Shown in pieces: positions 35,457 to 45,854 of a stretch of 64,000 nt of DNA. Every line of letters begins with the position of its first letter. Position 1 is the first letter of the stretch. The notes under the pieces were generated by a model. The model saw only the letters and a program-made list of their open reading frames with translations, was not told where the DNA came from and searched no databases. Made by a program: the position numbers and the translations under genes. Origin of the DNA: Lysobacterales bacterium (GTDB lineage Bacteria > Pseudomonadota > Gammaproteobacteria > Xanthomonadales > Xanthomonadaceae); the NCBI GenBank assembly GCA_014946745.1, contig JADCRD010000002.1:186001-250000 (forward strand), written 5' to 3'.

Positions 35457-36019
35457 GCCCTACCGAGGCCGAGCGTCGACTCTTCGGCGAGGCGCTGGTG
35501 TGCAGCGATGAGCTGTCCTGGACCCTGACCCCGGGTCCCGATCGCGCGGATGAGATCCTCCGCCATCAGGCCATGGCCGAACGGCTGCTGCGCAGCGCTG
35601 CGAGCGCTGAGGCCAGCGGTCCTGACGATCCCGAGCACAGCCCGCAGGACACCGCCCTGCTGCGCATGGAAGCCAAGATCGATCTCGCGATTGAGCTGCT
35701 GGGGCGGATGCTGTCGGCCGAACAGCCGCAATCGGCGCCGCGTCCGGTGCGCTGGTCGCGCCTGGGCGCGCAGGTGGTGGCCTCGTCTGAACGTACGGCG
35801 GGTAGCCGACATCTGCTCAGCCTGCAGCTGCCGACCGGGCTCAATCTGCCGCTGCGGCTGCCGGTCGAAGTGCTCGCCAGCGAAGCGCGGGACAGCGGGC
35901 ACTGGGCGCTCTGGCTGTCCTTCACCCCTGCCCCGGCCGGACTGGAAGCCGCGCTGGAGCGTTTTCTGTTCCGCCAGCACCGCCGGCAGATCGCCGCGCA
36001 TCGCCGGGGCAGCAGCTGA
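35453..36019 (+). CDS. PilZ-like protein of the flagellar cluster, probably not binding c-di-GMP
   Basis: This 188-residue protein has a helical N-terminal part (about 10-90, MAERLLRSAASAEAS and LRMEAKIDLAIELLGRML) and a beta-rich C-terminal part that fits a PilZ barrel (WSRLGAQVVASS, LLSLQLPTGLNLPLRLPVEV, ALWLSFTP). The c-di-GMP motifs RxxxR and (D/N)xSxxG are not recognisable. Xanthomonas has a tetrameric, non-binding PilZ protein, and I infer that this is its relative. Coupled to the fliT-like gene, it may link motility to c-di-GMP through protein contacts. Confidence 0.65.
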   Translation: MSPTEAERRLFGEALVCSDELSWTLTPGPDRADEILRHQAMAERLLRSAASAEASGPDDPEHSPQDTALLRMEAKIDLAIELLGRMLSAEQPQSAPRPVRWSRLGAQVVASSERTAGSRHLLSLQLPTGLNLPLRLPVEVLASEARDSGHWALWLSFTPAPAGLEAALERFLFRQHRRQIAAHRRGSS

Positions 36020-36107
36020 TTCGCATGCCGTGAAGTCCATCATGCTTTCGCGAATCCGTTCGCTGCGTTAAGTTTCCATTCCAAGACCGCTTCCCCGAGA
36101 GCCGCGC

Positions 36108-36740
36108 ATGCGCGTACTGATCGCCGACGACCACACCTTGGTACGCGCCGGCATCCGCCGCCTGCTGGAATCACAGCCCGATATCGAGGTCGTCGCCGAG
36201 GCCCAGGACGGCCAGGAGGCGCTGGACCTCACCGCCATCCACCGTCCGGATATCGCCCTCGTCGATCTCGCCATGCCGGGCCGCAATGGGCTCGACGTCC
36301 TGATCGACATGCGCCGGCTGTTTCCCGAAACCGCCATCGTGATGATGTCCATGCATGCCGATCCTGCCTATGTGCGCACCGCGCTGGAGCGCGGCGCGCT
36401 GGGCTTCGTGGTCAAAGAGGCCGCGCCGGCCGAGCTGGAGATCGCCCTGCGCGCAGCCCTGCGCGGCGACACCTTTCTGAGCCCGAAGATCTCGTCGCGC
36501 ATGCTGGGCAACGCGCATCAGCGCGTGCCCGGCGCACAGGACCTCGAAGCGCTGCCACCACGGCAGCGCGAGATCCTGCGCCTGCTGGCGCAGGGCAAGG
36601 TCACCAAGGAGATCGCGGCCCTGTTGGGCATCAGCGTCAAGACCGTCGAGACCCATCGCGCGCGGATGATGGAGACGCTGGGAATCCGACGCTCCAGTGA
36701 GCTGCTGCGTTTCGCCGTGCAGCGCGCGCTCGACGCCTGA
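36108..36740 (+). CDS. NarL/FixJ-type response regulator
   Basis: This 210-residue DNA-binding response regulator has an intact receiver (acidic pocket ADDH, phospho-acceptor Asp in LVDLAMPGRNG, Lys in GFVVKEAAP). The LuxR-type helix-turn-helix covers about 145-205 (LPPRQREILRLLAQGKVTKEIAALLGISVKTVETHRAR is split over this region). No histidine kinase gene lies next to it. Its place between the PilZ-like gene and rpoN suggests control of flagellar genes. A terminator follows at 36821-36855. Confidence 0.9.
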   Translation: MRVLIADDHTLVRAGIRRLLESQPDIEVVAEAQDGQEALDLTAIHRPDIALVDLAMPGRNGLDVLIDMRRLFPETAIVMMSMHADPAYVRTALERGALGFVVKEAAPAELEIALRAALRGDTFLSPKISSRMLGNAHQRVPGAQDLEALPPRQREILRLLAQGKVTKEIAALLGISVKTVETHRARMMETLGIRRSSELLRFAVQRALDA

Positions 36741-36820
36741 CGTCGAACCACCGGCGCCGCCGGTCGCGCCTCGCGCGCTTCGTCCGGTTCCTACCCGGAT
36801 CGACCGTCAAAACCGCCTGC

Positions 36821-36855
36821 AACCCGGCTCAATCCGCGCCGGGTTTCCGTTTTTG
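36821..36855 (+). terminator. Rho-independent terminator after the response regulator
   Basis: An 8-bp stem (36821-36828 with 36838-36845, nine-base loop) is followed by TCCGTTTTTG. It separates the fliD-to-regulator unit from rpoN. Confidence 0.8.
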
Positions 36856-36892
36856 TGGGGGATTCCCCGACGCATGTAGGGTCCACCCTGAT

Positions 36893-36919
36893 TAATTTTC
36901 CGACGTTCGATGCCGAGAA
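36893..36919 (+). promoter_or_regulatory. possible sigma-28-like promoter upstream of rpoN
   Basis: TAATTTTC at 36893-36900 and GCCGAGAA at 36912-36919 are 11 bases apart. The -10 half matches GCCGATAA at 7 of 8 positions, the -35 half TAAAGTTT at 5 of 8. The rpoN start codon is at 36973. It could be a FliA promoter of the second rpoN, but the -35 half is weak. Confidence 0.35.
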
Positions 36920-36972
36920 TGTTCAGTACATGCCCCTTGTGCGGGCGTTGACGAAGTTCGCAAGGGGTCTCC

Positions 36973-38430
36973 ATGAAACAGGGCATGCGACAGCAGCTCA
37001 GCCAAACGCTCAGCCTGACGCCGCAGCTGCTGCAGTCGATCCGACTGCTGCACCTGAACGCGATCGAGCTTGAGGCGGAGGTCAACCGCGCGCTCGAGGA
37101 CAACCCGCTGCTGGAGGCCGACGTCGACGACGAAGCCGCCGACGAGGCCGCCGAAGCCGCTCAGGTGGAGCTGGAGGACGCCCTGGACGGTCCCCGCGAG
37201 GACCTGCCCAGCGAGTTCATCGAAGCCGGCTTGAGCCGGGTCAACAGCGCACCGAACGACGACGACGATCCGCTCGCGCGCTGCGTCGCTCGCGAAACCG
37301 GCGGTATCCGCCAGCGTCTGCTGGAGCAGCTGAGCCTGGAGCTGCACTCACGCGACGAGATCGAAGCGGCGGCGTGGCTGATCGACCAGGTGGATGACGC
37401 CGGCTATCTGGAAATGTCTCTGCCGGAGCTCGCCGCAGCCGCGCGCGCCCGCGGCATCGATCCGCTGCGGCTCGCGGGCATCCGTCAGAAGCTGATGCGT
37501 CTGGAGCCCGCCGGCTTCGGTGCCATCGACCTGCGCGAATGTCTGCTGGTGCAGCTGGAGCAGCGCGATCACGATGAACCCGGCCATGGCTTGGCCCTGC
37601 GGATGGTGTCCGAGCACCTTCAGCTGATGGCCGAGCACGACCACAACGCCATTGCCGACGTGCTCGATGTCAGCGCCGACGAGGTGATCTGTGCCGAGCG
37701 CCTGATCATGGCGCTCGATCCCAAGCCGGGCGCGTACTCCACTCCGGAGCCACAGCAGTACGTGGTGCCCGACGTGATCGTGCGAAAGGGCCGCAACGGC
37801 AATTGGGTGGTCAGCCTGAACCCGCTGACCGCGCCGAAGGTGCGCATCAGCCCCGTGTGCGAGGCCCTGCTCGAGAACGCCGCGCAGGACGATGCCGGCG
37901 CCAAGAAGATGCGCGAGCTGCTGCAGGACGCGCGCTGGCTGACCCGTGGACTGTCAATGCGCTATGACACCCTGCTCAAGACGACCCAGGCCATCGTCGA
38001 GCGTCAGCTCGGCTTCTTCGAGCGCGGCGAGGAGGGCATGGGCCCGCTGACCCTGCGCGAAGTGGCCGATGCCATCGGCATGCACGAGTCCTCGATCTCG
38101 CGCATCACCACCGGCAAGTACGTGCAGACCCCGCGCGGCACGTTCGAGCTGAAGTACTTCTTCGCGGTGCGCCTGGAGGGCGCGTCGGTGGCCGGCGTCG
38201 CCGTGCGCGCCATGGTCAAACGCCTCATCGATTCCGAGAATCCTTCCGCCCCCTTGGCGGATGACACCATCGTCAGCCTGTTGGCCCGCCAGGGCGTCAG
38301 CATCGCCCGCCGCACCGTCGCCAAGTATCGCGAAATGCTGGGCATTGGCTCGGCCAAGGAGCGCCGTCTGCAGGCGATGGGCGATCATCGAGCTCCCCGC
38401 GTTCCCCACTTTACGAGAACTGCCCCATGA
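36973..38430 (+). CDS. rpoN: RNA polymerase sigma-54 factor RpoN (flagellar-cluster copy)
   Basis: This 485-residue sigma-54 factor has region I rich in Gln/Leu (MRQQLSQTLSLTPQLLQSIR), an acidic region II (DVDDEAADEAAEAAQVELED), the core-binding and HTH parts (REVADAIGMHESSISRITTG) and the RpoN box ARRTVAKYRE at 445-454. Xanthomonads carry two rpoN genes, with rpoN2 in the flagellar cluster, and this copy's location matches rpoN2. With FleQ it would drive the GG-N10-GC promoter at 40232. The stop overlaps the next start by four bases. Confidence 0.95.
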   Translation: MKQGMRQQLSQTLSLTPQLLQSIRLLHLNAIELEAEVNRALEDNPLLEADVDDEAADEAAEAAQVELEDALDGPREDLPSEFIEAGLSRVNSAPNDDDDPLARCVARETGGIRQRLLEQLSLELHSRDEIEAAAWLIDQVDDAGYLEMSLPELAAAARARGIDPLRLAGIRQKLMRLEPAGFGAIDLRECLLVQLEQRDHDEPGHGLALRMVSEHLQLMAEHDHNAIADVLDVSADEVICAERLIMALDPKPGAYSTPEPQQYVVPDVIVRKGRNGNWVVSLNPLTAPKVRISPVCEALLENAAQDDAGAKKMRELLQDARWLTRGLSMRYDTLLKTTQAIVERQLGFFERGEEGMGPLTLREVADAIGMHESSISRITTGKYVQTPRGTFELKYFFAVRLEGASVAGVAVRAMVKRLIDSENPSAPLADDTIVSLLARQGVSIARRTVAKYREMLGIGSAKERRLQAMGDHRAPRVPHFTRTAP

Positions 38431-38802
38431 ATCGCCTTACCGTCCTGCTGGTCGATGATCACGATGGCTTCCTCAACGCGGCGATGCGGCATTTCCGCAA
38501 CGTCGGTTGGCTGGAGGTGGTCGGCCGCGCGATGAACGGACTGGAAGCGATCGCCCAAACCGAGCAGCTGAAGCCGGCTGTGGTGCTGATGGATCTGGCC
38601 ATGCCCGAGATGGGCGGCCTGCAGGCCACCCGCCTGATCAAAGCGCAGACCGCGCCGCCGTACATCGTGATCGCCAGCCACTTCGACGACGCCGAACACC
38701 GCGAGCATGCGGCGCGCGCCGGCGCCGATGCCTTCATCAGCAAGCTCAACTATGTCCAGGAGGTCATGCCGATCCTGGCGCGGTTGGCGGGAGAGCGGGG
38801 CC

Positions 38803-38810
<8 letters not shown>
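38427..38810 (+). CDS. single-domain response regulator (receiver only)
   Basis: This 127-residue receiver domain has all catalytic residues: the acidic pair in LLVDDHDG, Asp in [13 protein letters not shown], the Ser/Thr position in VIASHFD and Lys in FISKLN. It has no output domain. It is coupled to rpoN (ATGA) and overlaps the fleQ start by eight bases, so the three products are made together. A receiver in this position could modulate FleQ or RpoN directly, or serve as a CheY-like motor regulator. It has no nearby kinase. Confidence 0.88.
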
Positions 38811-40224
<1,414 letters not shown>

Positions 40225-40231
40225 CAGCCCT

Positions 40232-40247
40232 GCGGCACAGCTCTTGC
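40232..40247 (+). promoter_or_regulatory. sigma-54 promoter of the fliE-fliK operon
   Basis: The sequence GCGGCACAGCTCTTGC has the GG at 40234-40235 and the GC at 40246-40247, ten bases apart, and matches TGGCACG-N4-TTGC well. Transcription would start near 40259, about 30 bases before fliE ATG 40288. It lies eight bases after the fleQ stop. FleQ binding sites should be upstream, inside the fleQ coding region. Confidence 0.85.
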
Positions 40248-40287
40248 CTAGAACCGCCTGAACCCGTCAGGACGGTCCAGGCCCTCC

Positions 40288-40620
40288 ATGAGCGACGCCA
40301 GCATCAACGCCATCCTTTCGCAGATCCGCAGTCTGCAGGGACAGCTGCAGACGAACCGGCCGAGCCCGGTCGAAACGCCTGCGCCTGCGGCGGCCGATAC
40401 CGGCTTCGGCAACACGCTGAAGCGCGCGGTCACCCAGGTCAACAACCAACAGAACGAGTCCTCCGCCTTGTCCCGGGCCTTCGAGATGGGCGACCCCAAC
40501 GTCGACCTGGTGCGGGTGATGCTCGCCTCGCAGCAGTCCTCGGTCAGCTTCCGCGCCACCGTCGAGGTGCGCAATCGGCTGGTCCAGGCCTACCAGGACG
40601 TCATGAACATGCCGCTGTAA
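40288..40620 (+). CDS. fliE: flagellar hook-basal body adaptor FliE
   Basis: FliE joins the MS ring to the proximal rod. The 110-residue protein has the C-terminal family pattern (ESSALSRAFEMGDPNVDLVRVML, then SSVSFRATVEVRNRLVQAYQDVMNMPL). It is the first gene behind the sigma-54 promoter and is followed by fliF after 16 bases. Confidence 0.95.
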   Translation: MSDASINAILSQIRSLQGQLQTNRPSPVETPAPAAADTGFGNTLKRAVTQVNNQQNESSALSRAFEMGDPNVDLVRVMLASQQSSVSFRATVEVRNRLVQAYQDVMNMPL

Positions 40621-40636
40621 GCGCAGGACGCTGGTC

Positions 40637-42388
40637 ATGGACAACCAACTCACGCTCTCCCAGGTCAAGGACATTCCCGCGGTGCGCCAGGCGGGCCTGC
40701 TGCTCGCCCTTGCGGGTGCAATCGCGCTCGGCATCGCCGGCTTCTTCTGGTCGCTGTCGCCGACCTACGTCAACCTGTTCACCGGCCTGCCCGATCGCGA
40801 TGCGGCTGAGGTGGTGACCGCCCTTCAGGGAGCACAGATTCCGCACGAAGTGGATGCCGTCACCGGCGCCATCCGCGTGCCCGAGGCGCGCGCCCGCGAA
40901 GCGCGCATGCAGCTCGCCACCCAAGGGCTGCCGCAGACCACGCGCCCCGGCATCGAATCGATCAATGAAAGCCCGGGCTTTGGCACCAGCCAGTTTGTCG
41001 AGGGTGCGCGCTACCAGCACGCGCTGGAGATGGAGATCGCCCGCACCATCAGCGAACTGCGCCCCGTGCGCGAAGCCCGTGTGCATCTGGCCCTGCCGAA
41101 ACCCAGCGCCTTCACCCGCGCGCGCCAGCCCGCTTCGGCCTCGGTGATGCTGCAGCTGTTCCCGGGACGCCAGCTCGAACGCGACCAGGTCGCAGCCATC
41201 GTGCACCTGGTGGCCAGCAGCATCCCCGACCTCGCCACCGAGCGCGTCACGGTGATCGACCAGGCCGGGCGCCTGCTCACCAACAACGACCCCAATGACC
41301 CCAACGTGCTGGCGGCGCTGCAGTTCGAGCAGCGTCGACGCCTGGAGGAAACCCTAGTCGCGCGCATCCAGCAGCTGCTGGAACCCTTCGCCGGGCCCGG
41401 ACGGGTCAGCGCGCAGGTCAGCGTGGACATGGATTTCTCGGTGATCGAAGAAGCCCGCGAGCGCTTCGAACCCGATCCCGCCAAGCTGCGTTCGGAGCAG
41501 GTCGCCGAGAGCAGCAACAGCACCCCGCCGAACGAAGGCGTGCCCGGCGCCACCGCCAACACGCCGCCGGGTGCGGCCGCTGATGCGGCCACCGCCGGCC
41601 CGCAGAGCGCCTCGCGCAGCGCCACCCGCAACTTCGAGATGGACCGCACCGTCAGCCACAGCCGCAACGACACCGGCCGCGTGCAGCGGATCACCGCAGC
41701 AGTGCTGATCGACCACGTACTGTCGGTGCCGGACCCGGCCGCGGCGCCCGCTGCGGCCGATCCCGCCGCCGATCCGGCCGCAGACCCCGCGGCGGACCCG
41801 GCCGCAGACCCCGCTGCAGATCCCGCGGCTGCGGCCGCGGCCGCAGCACCCGCCCTCCCCGCCCTGCAGCCACTGACGCCAGAACAGCTCGCCCAGGTCG
41901 AAGAGCTGGTCAAGCAGGCGATCGGCTTTAGCGAGGCCCGCGGCGATGCGGTGAGCGTGATGAATGCGCCCTTCCTGCGCGAGGCGCCGCTGCCGATCGA
42001 CGAAGCCGTGCCGCTGATGGAGCAGCCGTGGTTCTGGCCGCTGCTGCAGTACGGCGGCGGCCTGCTGCTGGTGATGATGCTGATCCTGTTCGTGGTGCGT
42101 CCGGTGATCCGCAGCCTGCTGGCGCCAGCGCCGCGCCGGCGCGACGAGGCCAACGAAGACGAGGAAGAACTGCCGCTGCTCAGCGGCCGCACGGAAGGCG
42201 GTGAGAACGACGAAGAGGGCGTGCGCATGCTGCCCGGCCAGGTCAACAACACCCAGGAGCAGCGCGAGGCCATGGTGGCCGCGGCCAAGACCTTGGACGA
42301 GAAGCTGCAGCTCGCCCGCAGCACCGTGGCGCAGGACCCGAAGATCGTGGCGCAGGTCGTGAAGAACTGGGTGGCCGCCGATGCCTGA
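40637..42388 (+). CDS. fliF: flagellar MS-ring protein FliF
   Basis: FliF forms the MS ring and the export-gate housing. This 583-residue protein has a membrane helix near 20-45, ring-building motifs 1-3 (YVNLFTGLPDRDAAEVVTAL; ARTISELRPVREARVHLALP; GRVSAQVSVDMDFSVIEE), a second helix near 470-490 and a C-terminal FliG-binding tail (DEKLQLARSTVAQDPKIVAQVVKNW region). Residues about 369-410 contain an unusual run of Ala-Ala-Asp-Pro repeats (six copies) followed by a run of Ala. The stop overlaps fliG by eight bases. Confidence 0.95.
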   Translation: MDNQLTLSQVKDIPAVRQAGLLLALAGAIALGIAGFFWSLSPTYVNLFTGLPDRDAAEVVTALQGAQIPHEVDAVTGAIRVPEARAREARMQLATQGLPQTTRPGIESINESPGFGTSQFVEGARYQHALEMEIARTISELRPVREARVHLALPKPSAFTRARQPASASVMLQLFPGRQLERDQVAAIVHLVASSIPDLATERVTVIDQAGRLLTNNDPNDPNVLAALQFEQRRRLEETLVARIQQLLEPFAGPGRVSAQVSVDMDFSVIEEARERFEPDPAKLRSEQVAESSNSTPPNEGVPGATANTPPGAAADAATAGPQSASRSATRNFEMDRTVSHSRNDTGRVQRITAAVLIDHVLSVPDPAAAPAAADPAADPAADPAADPAADPAADPAAAAAAAAPALPALQPLTPEQLAQVEELVKQAIGFSEARGDAVSVMNAPFLREAPLPIDEAVPLMEQPWFWPLLQYGGGLLLVMMLILFVVRPVIRSLLAPAPRRRDEANEDEEELPLLSGRTEGGENDEEGVRMLPGQVNNTQEQREAMVAAAKTLDEKLQLARSTVAQDPKIVAQVVKNWVAADA

Positions 42389-43388
42389 CAACAACGACAA
42401 GCTCACCGGCACCCAGCGCGCCGCCGTTCTGCTGATGTCGCTCGGCGAGGCCGAAGCGGCCGAAGTGCTGCGCCAGCTCAACGCCAAGGAGGTGCAGAAG
42501 CTGGGCGTGGCCATGGCCACCATCAGCAACGTCACCAAGGACCAGGTGATCGAGGTGGTCGACGAATTCGTCGAAGACCTGCAGAGCCAGACCGCCTTCG
42601 GCCTGGGCGCCGACGACTACGTGCGCAAGGTGCTGGTGCAGGCGCTGGGCGAGGACAAGGCCGGCAACCTGATCGAGCGCATCCTGCTCGGCCGCAACAG
42701 CAAGGGCCTGGAAACGCTCAAGTGGATGGACCCGCGCTCGATCGCCGACTTAATCCGCAACGAGCATCCGCAGATCATCGCCATCGTGCTCAGCTTTCTC
42801 GAAAGCGACCAGGCCGCCGACGTGATCAAGCTGCTGCCCGCGCGCACCCGCGTCGATGCCCTGATGCGCATCGCCACGCTGGAGGGCATACCGCCGAATG
42901 CGCTGTCGGAGCTCAACGACATCATGGAGAAGCGCTTCGCCGGCAACCAGGGCATGAACCAGAGCCAGGTCGGCGGCGTCAAGGTCGCGGCCGACATCAT
43001 CAACTTCCTGGACACCAACACCGAGCAGCAGATCAGCACCGGCATCCGCGAGATCGATCCTGAGCTGTGCAACCAGATCCAGGAGCTGATGTTCGTCTTC
43101 GACAACGTCGCCGACCTCGACGACCGCGCCATCCAGTCGGTGCTGCGCGAGGTGCAGGGCGACAAGCTCGGCCTGGCGCTGCGTGGCGCCGACTCGAAGG
43201 TCAAGGACAAGATCCTGAAGAACATGTCGCAGCGCGCCGCCGCGATGCTGGTCGAAGACATGGACTCTCGCGGCCCCGCGCGCCTGTCCGACGTCGAAAC
43301 CGCGCAGAAAGAGATTCTCGCCATCGTCCGTCGCATGGCCGACGCCGGCGAAATCCAGCTCGGCTCCAAGACTGAGGAGCTGCTGTGA
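42381..43388 (+). CDS. fliG: flagellar rotor switch protein FliG
   Basis: FliG is the torque-generating rotor protein. The 335-residue protein has the N domain (KLTGTQRAAVLLMSLGEAEAAEVL), the middle domain (NEHPQIIAIVLSFLESDQAADVI) and the C-terminal motor domain with the charged torque helix (RAIQSVLREVQGDKLGLALRG). It overlaps fliF at its start and fliH at its stop (GTGA). Confidence 0.97.
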   Translation: MPDNNDKLTGTQRAAVLLMSLGEAEAAEVLRQLNAKEVQKLGVAMATISNVTKDQVIEVVDEFVEDLQSQTAFGLGADDYVRKVLVQALGEDKAGNLIERILLGRNSKGLETLKWMDPRSIADLIRNEHPQIIAIVLSFLESDQAADVIKLLPARTRVDALMRIATLEGIPPNALSELNDIMEKRFAGNQGMNQSQVGGVKVAADIINFLDTNTEQQISTGIREIDPELCNQIQELMFVFDNVADLDDRAIQSVLREVQGDKLGLALRGADSKVKDKILKNMSQRAAAMLVEDMDSRGPARLSDVETAQKEILAIVRRMADAGEIQLGSKTEELL

Positions 43389-44047
43389 GCAGCAGCCCGC
43401 AGGCGCCGGTGCGCATGCTCGCCGACAGCCCGGAGCTGCGCCGCTGGGAAGTGCCTGTGCTGGACGCCCCACCGCCGCCCGCGCTGGAGCCGGAGGCCGA
43501 CGAGCCGCTGCCGCTGCCGCCCTCGCTGGAGGAGATCGAAGCCATCCAGCGCGCCGCCCATGAAGAAGGCTTTGCCGCCGGCCACGCCGAAGGGCTGGCC
43601 CAGGCGCAGGCCGAGATGCGTCTGCTGCAGGCCCGGCTCGAAGGCATTCTCGATGCGTTCTCGAAGCCGCTGTCCGAGCTTGAGGGCGAAGTCGAGCGGG
43701 CGCTGTCCGAGCTGGCCGCGCGCATTGCCGGCACCCTGGTGCGCCATGCCTACGTCGTGCAACCCGAACTGCTGGCGCGCTTGACTCACGAGGCCATCGA
43801 CAGCCTCGGCGAGAAGCCACGCCAGGTCGAAGTGAGGCTGCACCCCGAAGACCTCGAAGCAATCGCCCCCTTGCTGCCCGACAGCGCCGGCGTGCGCATC
43901 CACGGCGATCCCGCCCTGGCACGCGGTGACCTGCGCGTGCACGCCGAGGACGTGCGCCTCGATGCCCGCCTCGCGACCCGGCTGGAGCAGATCCTGCCGC
44001 GCCTGCTGGCGGACTCGCCCGCGGCCGATGAAGGTGAGCCCGCATGA
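43385..44047 (+). CDS. fliH: flagellar export stator protein FliH
   Basis: FliH inhibits and positions the ATPase FliI. The 220-residue protein has a Pro-rich start ([20 protein letters not shown]), a coiled coil with GxxxG-like repeats ([20 protein letters not shown]) and a V-ATPase E-like C-terminal domain ([32 protein letters not shown] spans it). GTG 43385 overlaps the fliG stop. The stop overlaps fliI. Confidence 0.92.
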   Translation: MSSSPQAPVRMLADSPELRRWEVPVLDAPPPPALEPEADEPLPLPPSLEEIEAIQRAAHEEGFAAGHAEGLAQAQAEMRLLQARLEGILDAFSKPLSELEGEVERALSELAARIAGTLVRHAYVVQPELLARLTHEAIDSLGEKPRQVEVRLHPEDLEAIAPLLPDSAGVRIHGDPALARGDLRVHAEDVRLDARLATRLEQILPRLLADSPAADEGEPA

Positions 44048-45414
44048 GCGCACAGGCCGAACTCAGCGCGCGCCATGCGCGACTCGCCGCACGCCTGCGC
44101 ACCCATGCAGCGCCGCCCGGCAGCCGCGAGTTCCTGCGCGAGGGCGTGCTGAAGCGCGTGGTCGGGCTCACGCTGGAAGCGGTCGGCTGCGAGGTGCCGC
44201 TCGGCGCGAACTGCCGCCTGCAGACGGCCAACGGCAGCTGGGTCGACGCTGAAGTGGTCGGCTTCTCCGGCGAGCGCACCTTCCTGATGCCCAGCACCGA
44301 GGTGCAGGGCCTGCTGCCGAATGCGCGCGTAGTCCCGGTGCCCGGCGGCGCTGCCGGCGTGCGCGTTGGCGAAGCCCTGCTCGGGCGCGTGATCGACGGC
44401 GAGGGCGTGCCGCTCGACGGCCGCGGCGAGCCGCGCTGCGAGGCCACGGTCAGCCTGACCGGGCCGGTCATCAATCCGCTGCAGCGCGAGCCCATCCATC
44501 AATCGCTGGACGTCGGCGTGCGCGCGATCAATGCGCTGATCCCGATCGGCCGCGGCCAGCGCGTCGGCCTGTTCGCCGGCTCCGGCGTCGGCAAGTCGAC
44601 CCTGCTCGGCATGATGACCCGCTACACCTCGGCGGATGTGGTGGTGGTCGGCCTGATCGGCGAGCGCGGCCGCGAAGTGCGCGACTTCGTCGAGAACACG
44701 CTGGGCCAGATGGGCCTGAACCGCGCGGTGGTGGTCGCCACGCCGGCCGACCGACCGCCGCTGGCGCGCCTGCACGGCGCCTGGCGCGCCACCGCCATCG
44801 CCGAGTACTTCCGCGACCAGGGCCGCAATGTGCTGCTGCTGATGGATTCGCTGACCCGCTTCGCCCAGGCGCAGCGCGAGATCGGCCTGTCGGTGGGCGA
44901 GCCCCCCACCACCCGCGGCTATCCGCCCAGCGTGTTCGCGCGTCTGCCGCAGCTGGTCGAACGCGCCGGCAATGGCTCTGCGGGACGCGGCTCCATCACC
45001 GCGTTCTACACCGTGCTCACCGAAGGCGACGACGTGCATGAACCGATCTCGGACGCCGCCCGCGCGATTCTCGACGGCCACATCGTGCTCTCGCGCGCAG
45101 TGGCCGAAGGCGGCCGCTATCCGGCCATCGATGTCGAGGCCTCGGTCAGTCGCGTGGTCAGCGAGATCGCCGACAGCGACTGGCGCGCGCAGATCAGCCA
45201 GGTGCGGCAGCTGATGTCGGCCTATTCGAGCCACAAGGACCTGATCTCGATCGGCGCCTACCAGCGCGGCTCGGACCCGCGCGTCGATGACGCGCTGCGG
45301 CGCTGGCCGGCGCTGATGCGGTTCCTCAACCAGGATGTGGCCGACGCCGCAGACATCGCCAGCAGTCGGGCCGCACTCTCCCACCTGATCCACGAAGGCA
45401 GCACCGGAGCCTGA
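44044..45414 (+). CDS. fliI: flagellar export ATPase FliI
   Basis: This 456-residue F1-beta-like ATPase unfolds and feeds export substrates. Walker A is GSGVGKST near residue 180, followed by a Walker B-type segment ([20 protein letters not shown]). The family motif [15 protein letters not shown] is also present. The N-terminal 30 residues are Arg/Ala-rich and would bind FliH. It overlaps fliH (ATGA) and precedes fliJ by two bases. Confidence 0.97.
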   Translation: MSAQAELSARHARLAARLRTHAAPPGSREFLREGVLKRVVGLTLEAVGCEVPLGANCRLQTANGSWVDAEVVGFSGERTFLMPSTEVQGLLPNARVVPVPGGAAGVRVGEALLGRVIDGEGVPLDGRGEPRCEATVSLTGPVINPLQREPIHQSLDVGVRAINALIPIGRGQRVGLFAGSGVGKSTLLGMMTRYTSADVVVVGLIGERGREVRDFVENTLGQMGLNRAVVVATPADRPPLARLHGAWRATAIAEYFRDQGRNVLLLMDSLTRFAQAQREIGLSVGEPPTTRGYPPSVFARLPQLVERAGNGSAGRGSITAFYTVLTEGDDVHEPISDAARAILDGHIVLSRAVAEGGRYPAIDVEASVSRVVSEIADSDWRAQISQVRQLMSAYSSHKDLISIGAYQRGSDPRVDDALRRWPALMRFLNQDVADAADIASSRAALSHLIHEGSTGA

Positions 45415-45416
45415 GA

Positions 45417-45854
45417 ATGGACAGCAAGCGTCTCCGACCGATCCAGCAGATCGCGACCGACCGCGAAACCGAGCGCGCCCGCGCCCTGGCCGAGCGCAGC
45501 AAGCACCTGGCCACGCACCAGCAGCGTCTTGATGAACTGTCGAAGTACGCGCACGAGTACGCCCAGCCTGCCGCCCAGCTGACCAGCGCGGCCCAGCTGC
45601 TAAACCGTCGCGCCTTTCTGGACCGCCTCGACGACGCCCTGAAACAGCAGCAGCAGGCGGTGCGCCGCGCCGAGGAGAACTGCCAGATCGAGCGCACCCG
45701 ACTGCTGCTCGCCAGCCGCGAGAAGGCGGTGCTGGAGAAGTTGTCCGCGGCCTACCAGAAGCGCGAAGCGCACATCGATAACCAGCGCGCGCAGCGCGAG
45801 CTGGATGACCACGCCGCCCGCCAGCATCTGCGGGGCCGCGGAGACACACCATGA
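45417..45854 (+). CDS. fliJ: flagellar export chaperone FliJ
   Basis: FliJ is the coiled-coil stalk of the export ATPase. The 145-residue protein is nearly all charged helix (ALAERSKHLATHQQRLDELS; AEENCQIERTRLLLASREKA; QRAQRELDDHAARQ). The N-terminal DSKRLRPIQQIATDRETERA is typical. It is coupled to fliK by a four-base overlap (45851-45854). Confidence 0.9.
   Translation: MDSKRLRPIQQIATDRETERARALAERSKHLATHQQRLDELSKYAHEYAQPAAQLTSAAQLLNRRAFLDRLDDALKQQQQAVRRAEENCQIERTRLLLASREKAVLEKLSAAYQKREAHIDNQRAQRELDDHAARQHLRGRGDTP

Noticed and set aside
36072-36100. A TTAAGTTT sequence resembling a sigma-28 -35 box before the NarL-type regulator
   Set aside because: The expected -10 half eleven bases later (CCGCTTCC) does not match GCCGATAA.
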